Source: Burkholderiales bacterium (GTDB taxonomy: Bacteria > Pseudomonadota > Gammaproteobacteria > Burkholderiales > Burkholderiaceae_C). From it: a stretch of 38,274 bases of DNA. Shown one piece after another: positions 7,520 to 14,557 of the stretch. The notes beneath the pieces are model-generated. The model was given only the letters and a program-made list of their open reading frames with translations. It ran no database searches and was not told where the DNA came from. Where the stretch lies: positions 1 through 38,274 of the forward strand of contig JACRAZ010000046.1 in assembly GCA_016213205.1 (NCBI GenBank), read 5' to 3'. Position 1 is the first letter of the stretch, and every line of letters starts with the position of its first letter. The translations under genes were made by a program, and so were the position numbers.

Positions 7520-8155
7520 ATGACAAGCACCGCCCCCGAAGACTGGAGCCAACGCAGCCAGGCGCTCGCGCAGCACCTGGCGCGCAGCGCGCTTGGCGAC
7601 CGTGCGGCGTTCCAGCGCCTGTACGAGCAGACCAGCGGCCACCTGTTCGCGGTGCTGCTGCGCATCCAGCGCGACCGCGCGATCGCCGAAGACCTGCTGC
7701 AGGAGGTGTACGTCAGCGCCTGGAAGGCTGCGGCGAGCTTCGACGCTCGCCAGGCCCAGCCGCTGACCTGGCTGACCCACATCGCGCGCAACAAGGCCAT
7801 CGACAGCCTGCGCCGCGCCCAGGCCCAGCCGCGCATGGAGAGCGTGCACGCCGAGCACGATGACGACGACCGGCCCGACCTGGACCAGCGCCTGGCCGAC
7901 GAGGGCCCCGGCCCGGCCGAGCTGCTGGAACGCGCCAGCGATGCACGCTCGCTGGCGCACTGCATGCAGGGCCTGTCGGCCCAGCAGCGCCAGAGCGTGG
8001 CGCTGGCCTTCTTCGACGGCCTGTCGCACGCCGAGGTGGCCGAACAGCTGCGCGAGCCGCTGGGCACCGTGAAGAGCTGGGTGCGGCGTGCGCTGCTGTC
8101 GCTGAAGAACTGCCTCGAACGTGCCGCGCAGCGCGACGACCTCGCGGGAACTTGA
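7520..8155 (+). CDS. ECF-type RNA polymerase sigma factor (SigK/RskA-linked group)
   Basis: A 211-residue group IV sigma factor. Region 2: GDRAAFQRLYEQTSGHLFAVLLRI, AIAEDLLQEVYVSAWKAAASFD and the -10-melting segment PLTWLTHIARNKAIDSLRR. An acidic linker with DDDD follows. Region 4: LSAQQRQSVALAFFDGLSHAEVAEQL then LGTVKSWVRRALLSLKNCL, the -35 helix-turn-helix. The stop is separated from the anti-sigma ATG by one nucleotide, so the two are coupled. ECF factors paired with RskA-type anti-sigmas commonly respond to envelope or oxidative stress, but the stimulus cannot be read here. Start codons of this gene and purU are 26 nt apart. Confidence 0.93.
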   Translation: MTSTAPEDWSQRSQALAQHLARSALGDRAAFQRLYEQTSGHLFAVLLRIQRDRAIAEDLLQEVYVSAWKAAASFDARQAQPLTWLTHIARNKAIDSLRRAQAQPRMESVHAEHDDDDRPDLDQRLADEGPGPAELLERASDARSLAHCMQGLSAQQRQSVALAFFDGLSHAEVAEQLREPLGTVKSWVRRALLSLKNCLERAAQRDDLAGT

Positions 8156-8156
8156 G

Positions 8157-8861
8157 ATGGACTACGGACGACCAGACCTTGCCGATGCGCTGGCCGCGCA
8201 GCACGTGGCCGGCACCTTGCGCGGTGCGGCGCGGCGGCGCTTCGAGGCGCTGCTGCCCGCGCACCCGGGGCTGCGCCGCGCCACCGCCGACTGGCAGGCC
8301 CGGCTGATGCCCATGACCACCGTGCTCGCCCCGGTGGCGCCACCGGCGCACACCTGGGCGCGCATCGAGCAGCGGCTGTGGCCGGCCGACGCGTTGGCCC
8401 CCGTGCCCTGGTGGCGTGGCCTCGGGTTCTGGCGCGCAGCCTCGGGGCTGGCCACGGTGGCCGCCGTGAGCCTGGGCCTGCTGCTGGCCAACCCGCCGCC
8501 GCAGCAGCCGCCGGTGGTGGTGGTGCTGCAGGCCACCGAGGCCGGCGCGCTGGCCGGCGGCAGCTTCGTGGCCAGCCTGTCGGGCGACGGGCGCGCGCTG
8601 GTCACCCGGCCGCTGCAGCCGGTGGCCTTGCAGGTGGACCGCAGCTTCGAGCTCTGGGCCGTGCCGCCGCAGGGCGCGCCGCGCTCGCTGGGCCTGATCT
8701 CGGCCAGCGGCGTGACGGTGATCCGCCGCGAGCGCCTGCCGCAGGCCCTGCTGGACCAGCGCCACACCGCGGCGCTGGCGGTCAGCGTGGAGCCCCCGGG
8801 CGGCTCACCCACCGGCGCGCCGACCGGGCCGGTGGTGTTCGCAGGCAAGCTGCAGCTGTGA
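8157..8861 (+). CDS. RskA-family membrane anti-sigma factor
   Basis: A 234-residue single-pass protein. The N-terminal cytoplasmic part (LADALAAQHVAGTLRGAARRRFEALL) resembles the anti-sigma domain of RskA-type proteins without a clear zinc-binding HXXXCXXC motif. One transmembrane helix lies at about residues 90-110 (GLATVAAVSLGLLLAN). The periplasmic RskA C-terminal domain contains FELWAVPPQGAPRSLGLIS and ends AVSVEPPGGSPTGAPTGPVVFAGKLQL, a highly typical ending for this family. It follows the sigma gene by 1 nt (TGAGATG) and probably sequesters that sigma factor at the membrane until regulated proteolysis. The open frame extends upstream inside the sigma gene, but ATG 8157 fits. Confidence 0.9.
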   Translation: MDYGRPDLADALAAQHVAGTLRGAARRRFEALLPAHPGLRRATADWQARLMPMTTVLAPVAPPAHTWARIEQRLWPADALAPVPWWRGLGFWRAASGLATVAAVSLGLLLANPPPQQPPVVVVLQATEAGALAGGSFVASLSGDGRALVTRPLQPVALQVDRSFELWAVPPQGAPRSLGLISASGVTVIRRERLPQALLDQRHTAALAVSVEPPGGSPTGAPTGPVVFAGKLQL

Positions 8862-8862
8862 C

Positions 8863-8880
8863 ACCGCGCCGCGGCGCGGT
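8863..8880. terminator. Perfect palindrome between convergent genes (possible bidirectional terminator)
   Basis: The 18-nt sequence from 8863 to 8880 is a perfect palindrome (arms ACCGCGCCG and CGGCGCGGT) and fills the gap between the anti-sigma stop and the stop of the facing histidine kinase. It lacks a T run on either side, so termination is inferred from position and structure. Confidence 0.45.
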
Positions 8881-10785
8881 TCAGGCGCCCTGCGGCAGGT
8901 GGATCGTGAAGGTGGAGCCGCGGCCCGGCGTGCTGCAGACCTGGATGCGCCCGCCCATCAGCGTGACCAGCGCCTGCGTCACCGCCAGGCCGATGCCCGT
9001 GCCCTCGATGCCGCTGCGCGCCTGCGAGAGCCGGTTGAAGGGCTGGAACAGCTGGTCGATCTCGCCCTCCGTGAGGCCGATGCCGGTGTCGCTGACCTCG
9101 AGCACGAGCAGGTCCTGCTCGCGCCGGGCCGCCACCTGCACCTGGCCCCCGGGGCGGTTGTACTTGATGGCATTGCTCAGCAGGTTCAGCAGCACCTGGC
9201 GCATGCGCTTGCGGTCGGCCACCAGCGCCAGGCCCGGCGTCACGGCGTGCAGCAGCGCCACGTCGTCGCGCTGGGCGCCCGCACGCACCATCGTCAGGCA
9301 GTCCTCGACCAGTGCCTCCAGCGCCAGCGGCTCGGGCACCAGCGTCACGCGCCCGGCCTCGATGCTGGTGAGGTCCAGCAGGTCGTTGATCATCGCCAGC
9401 AGGTGATCGCCCGATTCGCGGATCAGCCCGACGCGGCGGCGCTGGCTGTCGGACAGCGGCTGGGTGCTGTCCACCTCCATCAGCTGGGCGAAGCCCAGCA
9501 CCGCGTTCAGCGGGGTGCGCAGCTCGTGGCTCATGCGCGAGAGGAACTCGGTCTTGGCTCGGTTCGCGGCCTCGGCGGCGGCGCGCTGCTGCTGCAACTG
9601 CTCGATCGTCATCGCCTCGGTCACGTCCTCGACATAACCGTGCCAGAGCAGGCCGCCACCGGGCTCGACCAGCGGCGTGGCCGCGCCCCGCAGCCAGCGC
9701 AGCGAGCCGTCGGCATGGTGCAGGCGGAACCGGTACTGCCAGGGCTCCCGCGTGCGCTCCGAGGCGGCCACGCTGTCCAGCAGCGGCCCGCGATCGGCGA
9801 AGTCCACCCGCCGGAAGAAGCGCGAGGCGTCGTCCAGCAGGGCCTGCGCGGTTTCGCCCACCAGCGCCAGGCACCGCTCGTTCACATACGGAAAGCTGCC
9901 CAGGTCGCCCACGGCACGCCGGTACTGGAACAGCATGCCCGGCACCTGCGCGGCCAGTGCGCTCAGGCGCACGGTGGCATCGGCGGCGGCGGCCTGCGCG
10001 GCGCGGCGCTGGCTCACGTCGGTGCGGGTGCCCACCGCACGCAAGGGCTGCCCCAGCGCATCCCGCTCGATGATGCGGCCGCGCTCTTCCAGCCAGCGCC
10101 ACTGGCCGTCGGCGGCCCGCACGCGGTACACGCTTTCGTAGACCGCCGCGTCCCCCTGGGCATGGCGCCGGTAGGCGGCATGGCGGGCAGCACGATCGTC
10201 GGGGTGGACCAGCGCGTCCCAGTCGCGCTGGGTGCCGCCGCCGTCGACGGTGTCATGGCCCAGCAGCTCCAGGCCCTGGTTGATGCCCCCGAGGCGGTCG
10301 CTGACGATGTCCCATTCCCAGACGAAGGTGCCGGCGCCGCGCAGCGCGGCGCGGATCAGCTCGCCATGGCTGCCGCCGCGCCGGGGATCGGCCTGGCCAC
10401 GCTCGCGCAGCAGCAGTGCCGCGGCCGTGGCCAGCACCGGTTGCAGGGTTTGAGCCTGTTCGGCCGGTGCGGCACCAGCATGCTCGGGCAGCAGCCAGGC
10501 CCCCAGTGGTTCACCCAGCCGCCACAGCGGCAGCCAGCAGCAGCCGGCTTCGATGAACGGGTCGTGCCGGCCCTGCAGCAGCGCGGCCGGCGACACCGCC
10601 TCGTCCGGCAGCACGCCGGTGCTCCAGCGGCGCCGGCCGTCCGGCCACAGGGCCACCAGCCCGCAGGGCCGCTCGAGGTGCTGCGCGACATCGGCCACCA
10701 GCCGGCGCAGGGCATGCACCGGGTCGTCGCGGTCGAGATGATCGAGCAGCGCCGCCTGCGTGAGGGCGAGCAGGCCGGCCGACAT
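8881..10785 (-). CDS. PAS-domain sensor histidine kinase (orphan)
   Basis: A 634-residue cytoplasmic hybrid-free histidine kinase. Residues about 1-145 look GAF-like but degenerate. Two PAS modules follow: WEWDIVSDRLGGINQGLELLGH to AVGTRTDVSQRR (about 165-285) and MLFQYRRAVGDLGSFPYVNERC to HGYVEDVTEAM (about 300-395). A short coiled coil (IEQLQQQRAAAEAANRAK) leads to the HisKA H-box MSHELRTPLNAVLGF with phospho-acceptor His420. The ATP domain has NLLSNAIKYN (N box), SDTGIGL (G1) and GTGIGLAVTQALV (G2). No transmembrane segment or receiver domain is present and no response regulator adjoins it. The ATG at 10785 lies 17 nt after the zf-CHCC stop, with a weak ribosome site; a longer frame overlaps that gene and was rejected. 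Confidence 0.9.
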   Translation of the reverse strand: MSAGLLALTQAALLDHLDRDDPVHALRRLVADVAQHLERPCGLVALWPDGRRRWSTGVLPDEAVSPAALLQGRHDPFIEAGCCWLPLWRLGEPLGAWLLPEHAGAAPAEQAQTLQPVLATAAALLLRERGQADPRRGGSHGELIRAALRGAGTFVWEWDIVSDRLGGINQGLELLGHDTVDGGGTQRDWDALVHPDDRAARHAAYRRHAQGDAAVYESVYRVRAADGQWRWLEERGRIIERDALGQPLRAVGTRTDVSQRRAAQAAAADATVRLSALAAQVPGMLFQYRRAVGDLGSFPYVNERCLALVGETAQALLDDASRFFRRVDFADRGPLLDSVAASERTREPWQYRFRLHHADGSLRWLRGAATPLVEPGGGLLWHGYVEDVTEAMTIEQLQQQRAAAEAANRAKTEFLSRMSHELRTPLNAVLGFAQLMEVDSTQPLSDSQRRRVGLIRESGDHLLAMINDLLDLTSIEAGRVTLVPEPLALEALVEDCLTMVRAGAQRDDVALLHAVTPGLALVADRKRMRQVLLNLLSNAIKYNRPGGQVQVAARREQDLLVLEVSDTGIGLTEGEIDQLFQPFNRLSQARSGIEGTGIGLAVTQALVTLMGGRIQVCSTPGRGSTFTIHLPQGA

Positions 10786-10802
10786 GCGCTGCAGTGCGGT
10801 GC

Positions 10803-11012
10803 TCAGTGCCCGGCGTGCAGCTTCTCGCCGGCCTTCAGGCGATAGACCGTGCCGCAATACGGGCACTGACCCTCGCCGCGGGTGGCGACGTCGATGAACA
10901 CCTTCGGATGGGTGCTCCACAGCGCCATCTTCGGATTCGGGCAGGCCACCACGCCAGGGCCTTGCACGTCCTTGGCGGTCACTTCCACGGGAGCTTGGTT
11001 CGCACTAGTCAT
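10803..11012 (-). CDS. zf-CHCC zinc-finger mini-protein
   Basis: A 69-residue protein with the CHCC zinc-binding pattern: ACPNPK, THPKVFID, then GQCPYCGTVYRLK. This is the zf-CHCC family, whose eukaryotic relative is the C-terminal part of the NDUFS6 subunit of complex I; the bacterial function is not established. The C-terminus is KAGEKLHAGH. The ATG at 11012 gives the normal length; upstream in-frame sequence to 11144 covers a repeat element and looks non-coding. The arrangement ilvE then zf-CHCC is common in Betaproteobacteria, so the gene probably reads from the ilvE promoter through a hairpin-rich gap, and it precedes the histidine kinase by 17 nt. Confidence 0.88.
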   Translation of the reverse strand: MTSANQAPVEVTAKDVQGPGVVACPNPKMALWSTHPKVFIDVATRGEGQCPYCGTVYRLKAGEKLHAGH

Positions 11013-11072
11013 CGGGTTGATCCCTCTGGGACAGGTCGCCAAGGGCGACCAGGGGCAATGCTTGTCGAAGGG

Positions 11073-11140
11073 CGACACCGGAGCCGGGTCTCCCGGGCCG
11101 GTGTCGTCGCCCCTCGGGGCGGCCGCCAGGCGGCCGGGGC
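11073..11140. repeat. Composite intergenic element: hairpin plus CCCCTCGGGG/GGCCGCC block
   Basis: Part 1 (11073-11106): CGACACCGG, AG, CCGGG, loop TCT, CCCGG, G, CCGGTGTCG, a two-part stem of 14 pairs with a small internal loop. Part 2 (11110-11140): CCCCTCGGGG followed by GGCCGCC-A-GGCGGCC. The reverse complement of part 2 recurs almost exactly at 31408-31440 beside another hairpin. It fills the ilvE to zf-CHCC gap and may act as a partial terminator or RNA-stabilising structure. Confidence 0.65.
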
Positions 11141-11147
11141 CCATGGT

Positions 11148-12071
11148 TCACACCTTCGTGAGCCACTCGGCGTACTTGGGATTGCGGCCGTTGACGATGT
11201 CGAAGAACGCGGCCTGGATCTTGGTGGTGATCGGGCCCCGCTCGCCGGCACCGATCTGGATGCGGTCGAGTTCGCGGATCGGGGTCACCTCGGCGGCGGT
11301 GCCGGTGAAGAAGGCCTCGTCGCAGATGTAGACCTCGTCGCGGGTGATGCGCTTTTCCACCAGCTTCAGCCCCAGGTCCTGGCAGATCGCGAAGATGGTG
11401 TTGCGGGTGATGCCGTTGAGCGCACCGGCCGAGAGGTCCGGCGTGTAGACCACGCCGCCCTTGATGACGAAGATGTTCTCGCCCGCACCTTCGCTGACGA
11501 AGCCCGAGGCGTCCAGCAGCAGCGCCTCGTCGTAGCCATCGTCGGTGGCTTCCATGTTGGCGAGGATGGAGTTGGTGTAGTTGCTCACCGCCTTGGCCTG
11601 CGTCATCGTGATGTTGACGTGGTGGCGCGTGTAGCTGGAGGTCTTGACGCGGATGCCGCGGCGCAGGCCTTCCTCGCCCAGGTAGGCCCCCCAGGCCCAG
11701 GCCGCCACCATCAGATGGATGGTGTTGCCCTTGGGGCTGACGCCCAGCTTCTGGTCGCCGATCCAGACCAGCGGGCGCAGGTAGCAGCTCTCCAGCTTGT
11801 TGGCGCGCACCACCTCGCGCTGCGCGTCCATCACCTGCTCCAGCGTGAAGGGGATCTTCATGCGCAGGATCTTGGCCGAGTTGAACAGCCGCTCGGTGTG
11901 CTCGCGCAGCCGGAACACCGCGGTGCCCTGGGCCGTGTTGTAGGCGCGCACGCCCTCGAAGGCGCCGCAGCCGTAGTGCAGCGTGTGGGAGAGCACGTGG
12001 ATCTTCGCGTCGCGCCAGTCGACCAGCGTGCCATCCATCCAGATCTTGCCGTCGCGGTCGGACATCGACAT
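11148..12071 (-). CDS. ilvE: IlvE, branched-chain amino acid aminotransferase
   Basis: A 307-residue fold-type IV PLP enzyme that carries out the last step of valine, leucine and isoleucine synthesis with glutamate as amino donor. Visible signatures: KIWMDGTLVDWRDAKIHVLSHTLHYG, AFEGVRAYNT, the Schiff-base lysine Lys160 in TQAKAVSNYTNS, the class IV signature region DEALLLDASGFVSEGAGENIF, and FFTGTAAEVTPI near the C-terminus. ATG 12071 is preceded by GAGAGG at a good distance; a second ATG at 12065 is two codons in. It is divergent from the PEP-CTERM gene and heads the zf-CHCC/histidine kinase run. Confidence 0.96.
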   Translation of the reverse strand: MSMSDRDGKIWMDGTLVDWRDAKIHVLSHTLHYGCGAFEGVRAYNTAQGTAVFRLREHTERLFNSAKILRMKIPFTLEQVMDAQREVVRANKLESCYLRPLVWIGDQKLGVSPKGNTIHLMVAAWAWGAYLGEEGLRRGIRVKTSSYTRHHVNITMTQAKAVSNYTNSILANMEATDDGYDEALLLDASGFVSEGAGENIFVIKGGVVYTPDLSAGALNGITRNTIFAICQDLGLKLVEKRITRDEVYICDEAFFTGTAAEVTPIRELDRIQIGAGERGPITTKIQAAFFDIVNGRNPKYAEWLTKV

Positions 12072-12142
12072 GAGGAGCCTCTCGGGGTGGGAGCCAAAAG
12101 GGTCAATTCTAGGCACTCGGGTCGGGGGTTCCTTGCATCCGG

Positions 12143-12161
12143 TTGCACACCGGCGGTGCAA
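12143..12161. promoter_or_regulatory. Inverted repeat in ilvE / PEP-CTERM divergent promoter region
   Basis: TTGCAC (12143-12148) and GTGCAA (12156-12161) form a perfect 6-bp dyad with a 7-nt spacer inside the 151-nt intergenic region between two divergent genes. Dyads of this size often bind dimeric regulators; no regulator can be named. Confidence 0.35.
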
Positions 12162-12222
12162 ATGTCAGCCGAACGTCAATCGGCCCGCCGAGGATGCGCC
12201 CGCCTCACACCGGAGAGAAGCC

Positions 12223-13212
12223 ATGCCCCACCATGCCCCGACCCTGCGCCGCCTTGCCGGCGCTGCTCTGCTGGCCCTGGGCGGCACGGTCGCCGCGCCG
12301 GCGCAGGCCGCGCTCGAGCTGCTGGTGCCGGCCTACTTCTACCCCTCGTGGAACCCGGCGCTGAGCCAATGGGACGAGATGCAGGCTGCGCTCGCCAGCG
12401 GGGTGCAGGTGACCGCGATCATGAACGTGTACAACGGCCCCGGCAGCGCGCCCAACAGCGACTACCAGGCCGCGGTGGACAGCTTCCGCGCGGCCGGCGG
12501 CAAGGTGCTGGGCTATGTCTACACCTGCTATGGCGCCAACCTGTGCAGCCCGGCGGTGCCGGCCACCCGCAGCACCGGCGAGGTGCTGGCCGACGTGCAG
12601 CGTTATGCCGACTGGTACCACGTGGACGGCATCTTCTTCGACGAGATGGGCGGCGACGCGGCCGCGATGCCGTTCTACCAGGCCGTGACGCAGCAGGTGC
12701 GCGCCGATCACGCCGGCTGGCGCCTGGTGGGCAACCCCGGCACCGCGATTGCCGAGGCGGCGGCGGCGCTGATGGACACCGTGGTCACGTTCGAGCAGGG
12801 CCAGGGCGACTACAGCCACGCGAGCACGCTGCCCTGGATGCAGGTGGCCGACCCGGCACGCCAGGCCCACATCCACTACAACGTGGGCAGCGCCGCGCAG
12901 ATGCAGGCGCTGCTGACCGAAGCGGTGCTGCGCCGCGCGGGCTCGGTCTACATCACCGACGACCTCTACACCCCCGGCGACCCGGTGAACACCAACCCCT
13001 TCGACCAGCTGCCCGGCTACTGGGCAGCCGAGGTGGCGGCCATCGCCGCCCTCAACGCGGCTGCGGTGCCCGAGCCCGCGAGTGCCGCGCTGGCCGCGGC
13101 GGGGCTCGCGCTGCTGCTCAGCTCGCGGCGGCGCCGCCCATTTCGTCGGCCGTGTCGGCCGGCCGCGCGAACACCCAGCGGGTGCAGCGCCCGGACTGGA
13201 GTTCAACCGTGA
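12223..13212 (+). CDS. Spherulin-4-like secreted protein with PEP-CTERM sorting signal
   Basis: The 329-residue protein has a Sec signal peptide (cleavage near APAQA, residue 29), then a spherulation-specific family 4 domain, a TIM-barrel glycosidase-like fold: LLVPAYFYPSWNPALSQW, VTAIMNVYNGPGS, AGGKVLGYVYTCYG, DVQRYADWYHVDGIFFDEMGGD (candidate catalytic Asp140/Glu141), VGNPGTAI and a late VYITDDLY. The end is a PEP-CTERM signal: VPEPASAAL (PEP at 283-285), a hydrophobic helix and SRRRRP at 301-306. An exosortase (not in this window) would cut at this site and deliver the protein to the extracellular matrix. GGAGAGAAG supports the ATG. Unusually, 23 residues follow the Arg cluster and the frame overlaps the convergent gene by 95 nt. 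Confidence 0.85.
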   Translation: MPHHAPTLRRLAGAALLALGGTVAAPAQAALELLVPAYFYPSWNPALSQWDEMQAALASGVQVTAIMNVYNGPGSAPNSDYQAAVDSFRAAGGKVLGYVYTCYGANLCSPAVPATRSTGEVLADVQRYADWYHVDGIFFDEMGGDAAAMPFYQAVTQQVRADHAGWRLVGNPGTAIAEAAAALMDTVVTFEQGQGDYSHASTLPWMQVADPARQAHIHYNVGSAAQMQALLTEAVLRRAGSVYITDDLYTPGDPVNTNPFDQLPGYWAAEVAAIAALNAAAVPEPASAALAAAGLALLLSSRRRRPFRRPCRPAARTPSGCSARTGVQP

Positions 13213-13528
13213 CCGACGCCCCGGAGTCGTCGGTCCAGCGATAGGTCTCGGGCTCGTCGGACAGCTTTTCGCCCAGGCTCTGGGTGAGCAGCAGGATCTC
13301 CATCAAGCGCAGCCCGGTGCGCAGCTTGGCCTGCAGCATCACCGCGCTGGGCACGCGGCCCATCGGGGCCTGGCCCGCGATGCGCATCACCCGCAGCGCG
13401 CGGCTGAACTGCAGCAGCAGCCAGAACACGATGACCGACACCGCCAGCGCCACGCCGCGCCAGCCATAGAAGACATAGCCCAGCGCCGTGCCCAGCACCG
13501 CCAGCCCCCAGCCGAAGACATCGCTCAT
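13118..13528 (-). CDS. Small two-helix membrane protein, uncharacterised
   Basis: A 136-residue protein starting MSDVFGWGLAVLGTALGYVFYGW with two adjacent hydrophobic helices (about residues 5-22 and 26-42, VALAVSVIVFWLLLQFS), followed by a cytoplasmic part containing QAPMGRVPSAVMLQAKLRTGLRLMEILLLTQSLGEKL and a beta-rich end (YRWTDDSGASVTVELQSGRCTRWVF). I recognise the pattern as a conserved Burkholderiales protein but know no function. Its ATG overlaps the stop of the upstream metallophosphoesterase as ATGA, so the two are translationally coupled. Its last 95 nt overlap the end of the convergent PEP-CTERM gene. Confidence 0.78.
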   Translation of the reverse strand: MSDVFGWGLAVLGTALGYVFYGWRGVALAVSVIVFWLLLQFSRALRVMRIAGQAPMGRVPSAVMLQAKLRTGLRLMEILLLTQSLGEKLSDEPETYRWTDDSGASVTVELQSGRCTRWVFARPADTADEMGGAAAS

Positions 13529-14319
13529 CGCGGGAAGATCTCCTGTTCCGTGCGGCCGACCAGGCCGGTGCGCAGCGCATCGGCCCAGTCGGGCCGGCCA
13601 TGGCGCTCGGCCTGCGCGGCGGCGGCCTGCCAGTCGTAGGGTGTCATGTGCTGCTCGATGCGCCATTGTCCTTGCACCTCGCGCTCGGCCAGCGCCCAGC
13701 GCGCATGCGGGCTGCCCTGCTCGATGCGGTGCGGATGCGGGTGCAGGTCGTCGTAGGCCTGCAGGCCCACGCTGCCGGGGTTGAGCAGCAGCGTCTCGCC
13801 CCACAGCCGCAGCCGCGGCTGGTGCGTGTGGCCGCACAGCAGCAGGCGCGGCACACGCGGGCCCAGGCCGGCCAGGCGCTGCGCGAGTTCGTCGGCACTG
13901 GCGGCGCGGACGCCCGGGGCACCGCCGCGCGAGTGGTCGGGGGTCACGGTCTCCATCAGGTACTGCAGGTCGCTGGCCGGCGTGCCGTGGCAGCAGAACA
14001 CCTCGTCGTCCAGCCAGCGGATGGGCGGCAGCGCGGCGAGCCAGGCGCGCTGCTCGGCGGCCAGCAGCGGCGCGGTGTGCGCGTCGGTCGGGCTCAGCCG
14101 CTCGCGCGGCAGGGTGAGCACCTGGCGTTCGTGGTTGCCGGCGATCGTCGGCCAGCCCAGCGCCATCAGCCGCGCGGCCGTCTCGGCCGGCCACAGCGGG
14201 CCGCTGACCGTGTCGCCCAGGTTGACGACCAGGTCCACCGCTGCCGCCGCCACCTCGGCCAGCACGGCCTCCAGCGCCGGCAGGTTGCCGTGGATGTCGG
14301 ACAGCACCGCGATGCGCAT
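13525..14319 (-). CDS. Calcineurin-like metallophosphoesterase (YfcE/MJ0936-type)
   Basis: A 264-residue enzyme with the full metallophosphoesterase set: DIHGN (residues 8-12), NLGDTVSGP, AGNHER, CCHG and GHTHQPRLR, followed by NPGSVGLQ. These supply the binuclear metal centre (Asp, His, Asp, Asn, His, His). The family includes phosphodiesterases acting on diverse substrates; the physiological substrate here is unknown. The C-terminal 60 residues (MTPYDWQAAAAQAERHGRPDWADALRTGL) extend beyond the core fold. It starts at ATG 14319 and is coupled by a 4-nt overlap to the small membrane protein gene. Confidence 0.9.
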   Translation of the reverse strand: MRIAVLSDIHGNLPALEAVLAEVAAAAVDLVVNLGDTVSGPLWPAETAARLMALGWPTIAGNHERQVLTLPRERLSPTDAHTAPLLAAEQRAWLAALPPIRWLDDEVFCCHGTPASDLQYLMETVTPDHSRGGAPGVRAASADELAQRLAGLGPRVPRLLLCGHTHQPRLRLWGETLLLNPGSVGLQAYDDLHPHPHRIEQGSPHARWALAEREVQGQWRIEQHMTPYDWQAAAAQAERHGRPDWADALRTGLVGRTEQEIFPR

Positions 14320-14471
14320 GGTCAGCCTCCAGTCATCTCAGCGCCGCATCGTGCTCAGCGCGACCTACGACGCGCGAACCCGGCGCAGCCCAGCGAACGC
14401 CGCGGAACCGGCTCTGCCGGGCCGCTGGCGTGCCTTGCAGGCCGCGCCGGGCGACATGGCCCGGCCCTTCG

Positions 14472-14555
14472 CCAGGCACGAAAGGTCCACCGGACCTTTC
14501 GTGCCTGGGCTCAGCACCCTTGAGGGGGCGCGCGAAGTGCGTAGGGGGTGGTTCA
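14472..14555. repeat. Composite intergenic element with 17-bp perfect hairpin
   Basis: The arms 14472-14488 (CCAGGCACGAAAGGTCC) and 14492-14508 are perfectly complementary over 17 bp with an ACC loop. The tail 14517-14555 reads CCCTTGAGGGGGCG, CGAAG and GTAGGGGGTGG, related to the block at 5100-5151. It lies between the radA stop (14558) and the metallophosphoesterase start, a 238-nt gap with no coding sequence. No T run follows, so simple termination is not obvious. Confidence 0.75.
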
Positions 14556-14557
14556 TT

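Noticed and set aside
7520..8155. The ECF sigma factor as the dedicated regulator of the bufferin operon
   Set aside because: It is coupled to an RskA-type anti-sigma, not the DUF1109-type usually linked to bufferins, and lies about 15 kb away; no shared promoter motif could be shown by eye.
10794..13244. An 816-codon plus-strand frame opposite ilvE running in another frame through the PEP-CTERM gene
   Set aside because: It is antisense to ilvE, then out of frame with the spherulin domain; no recognisable protein features.
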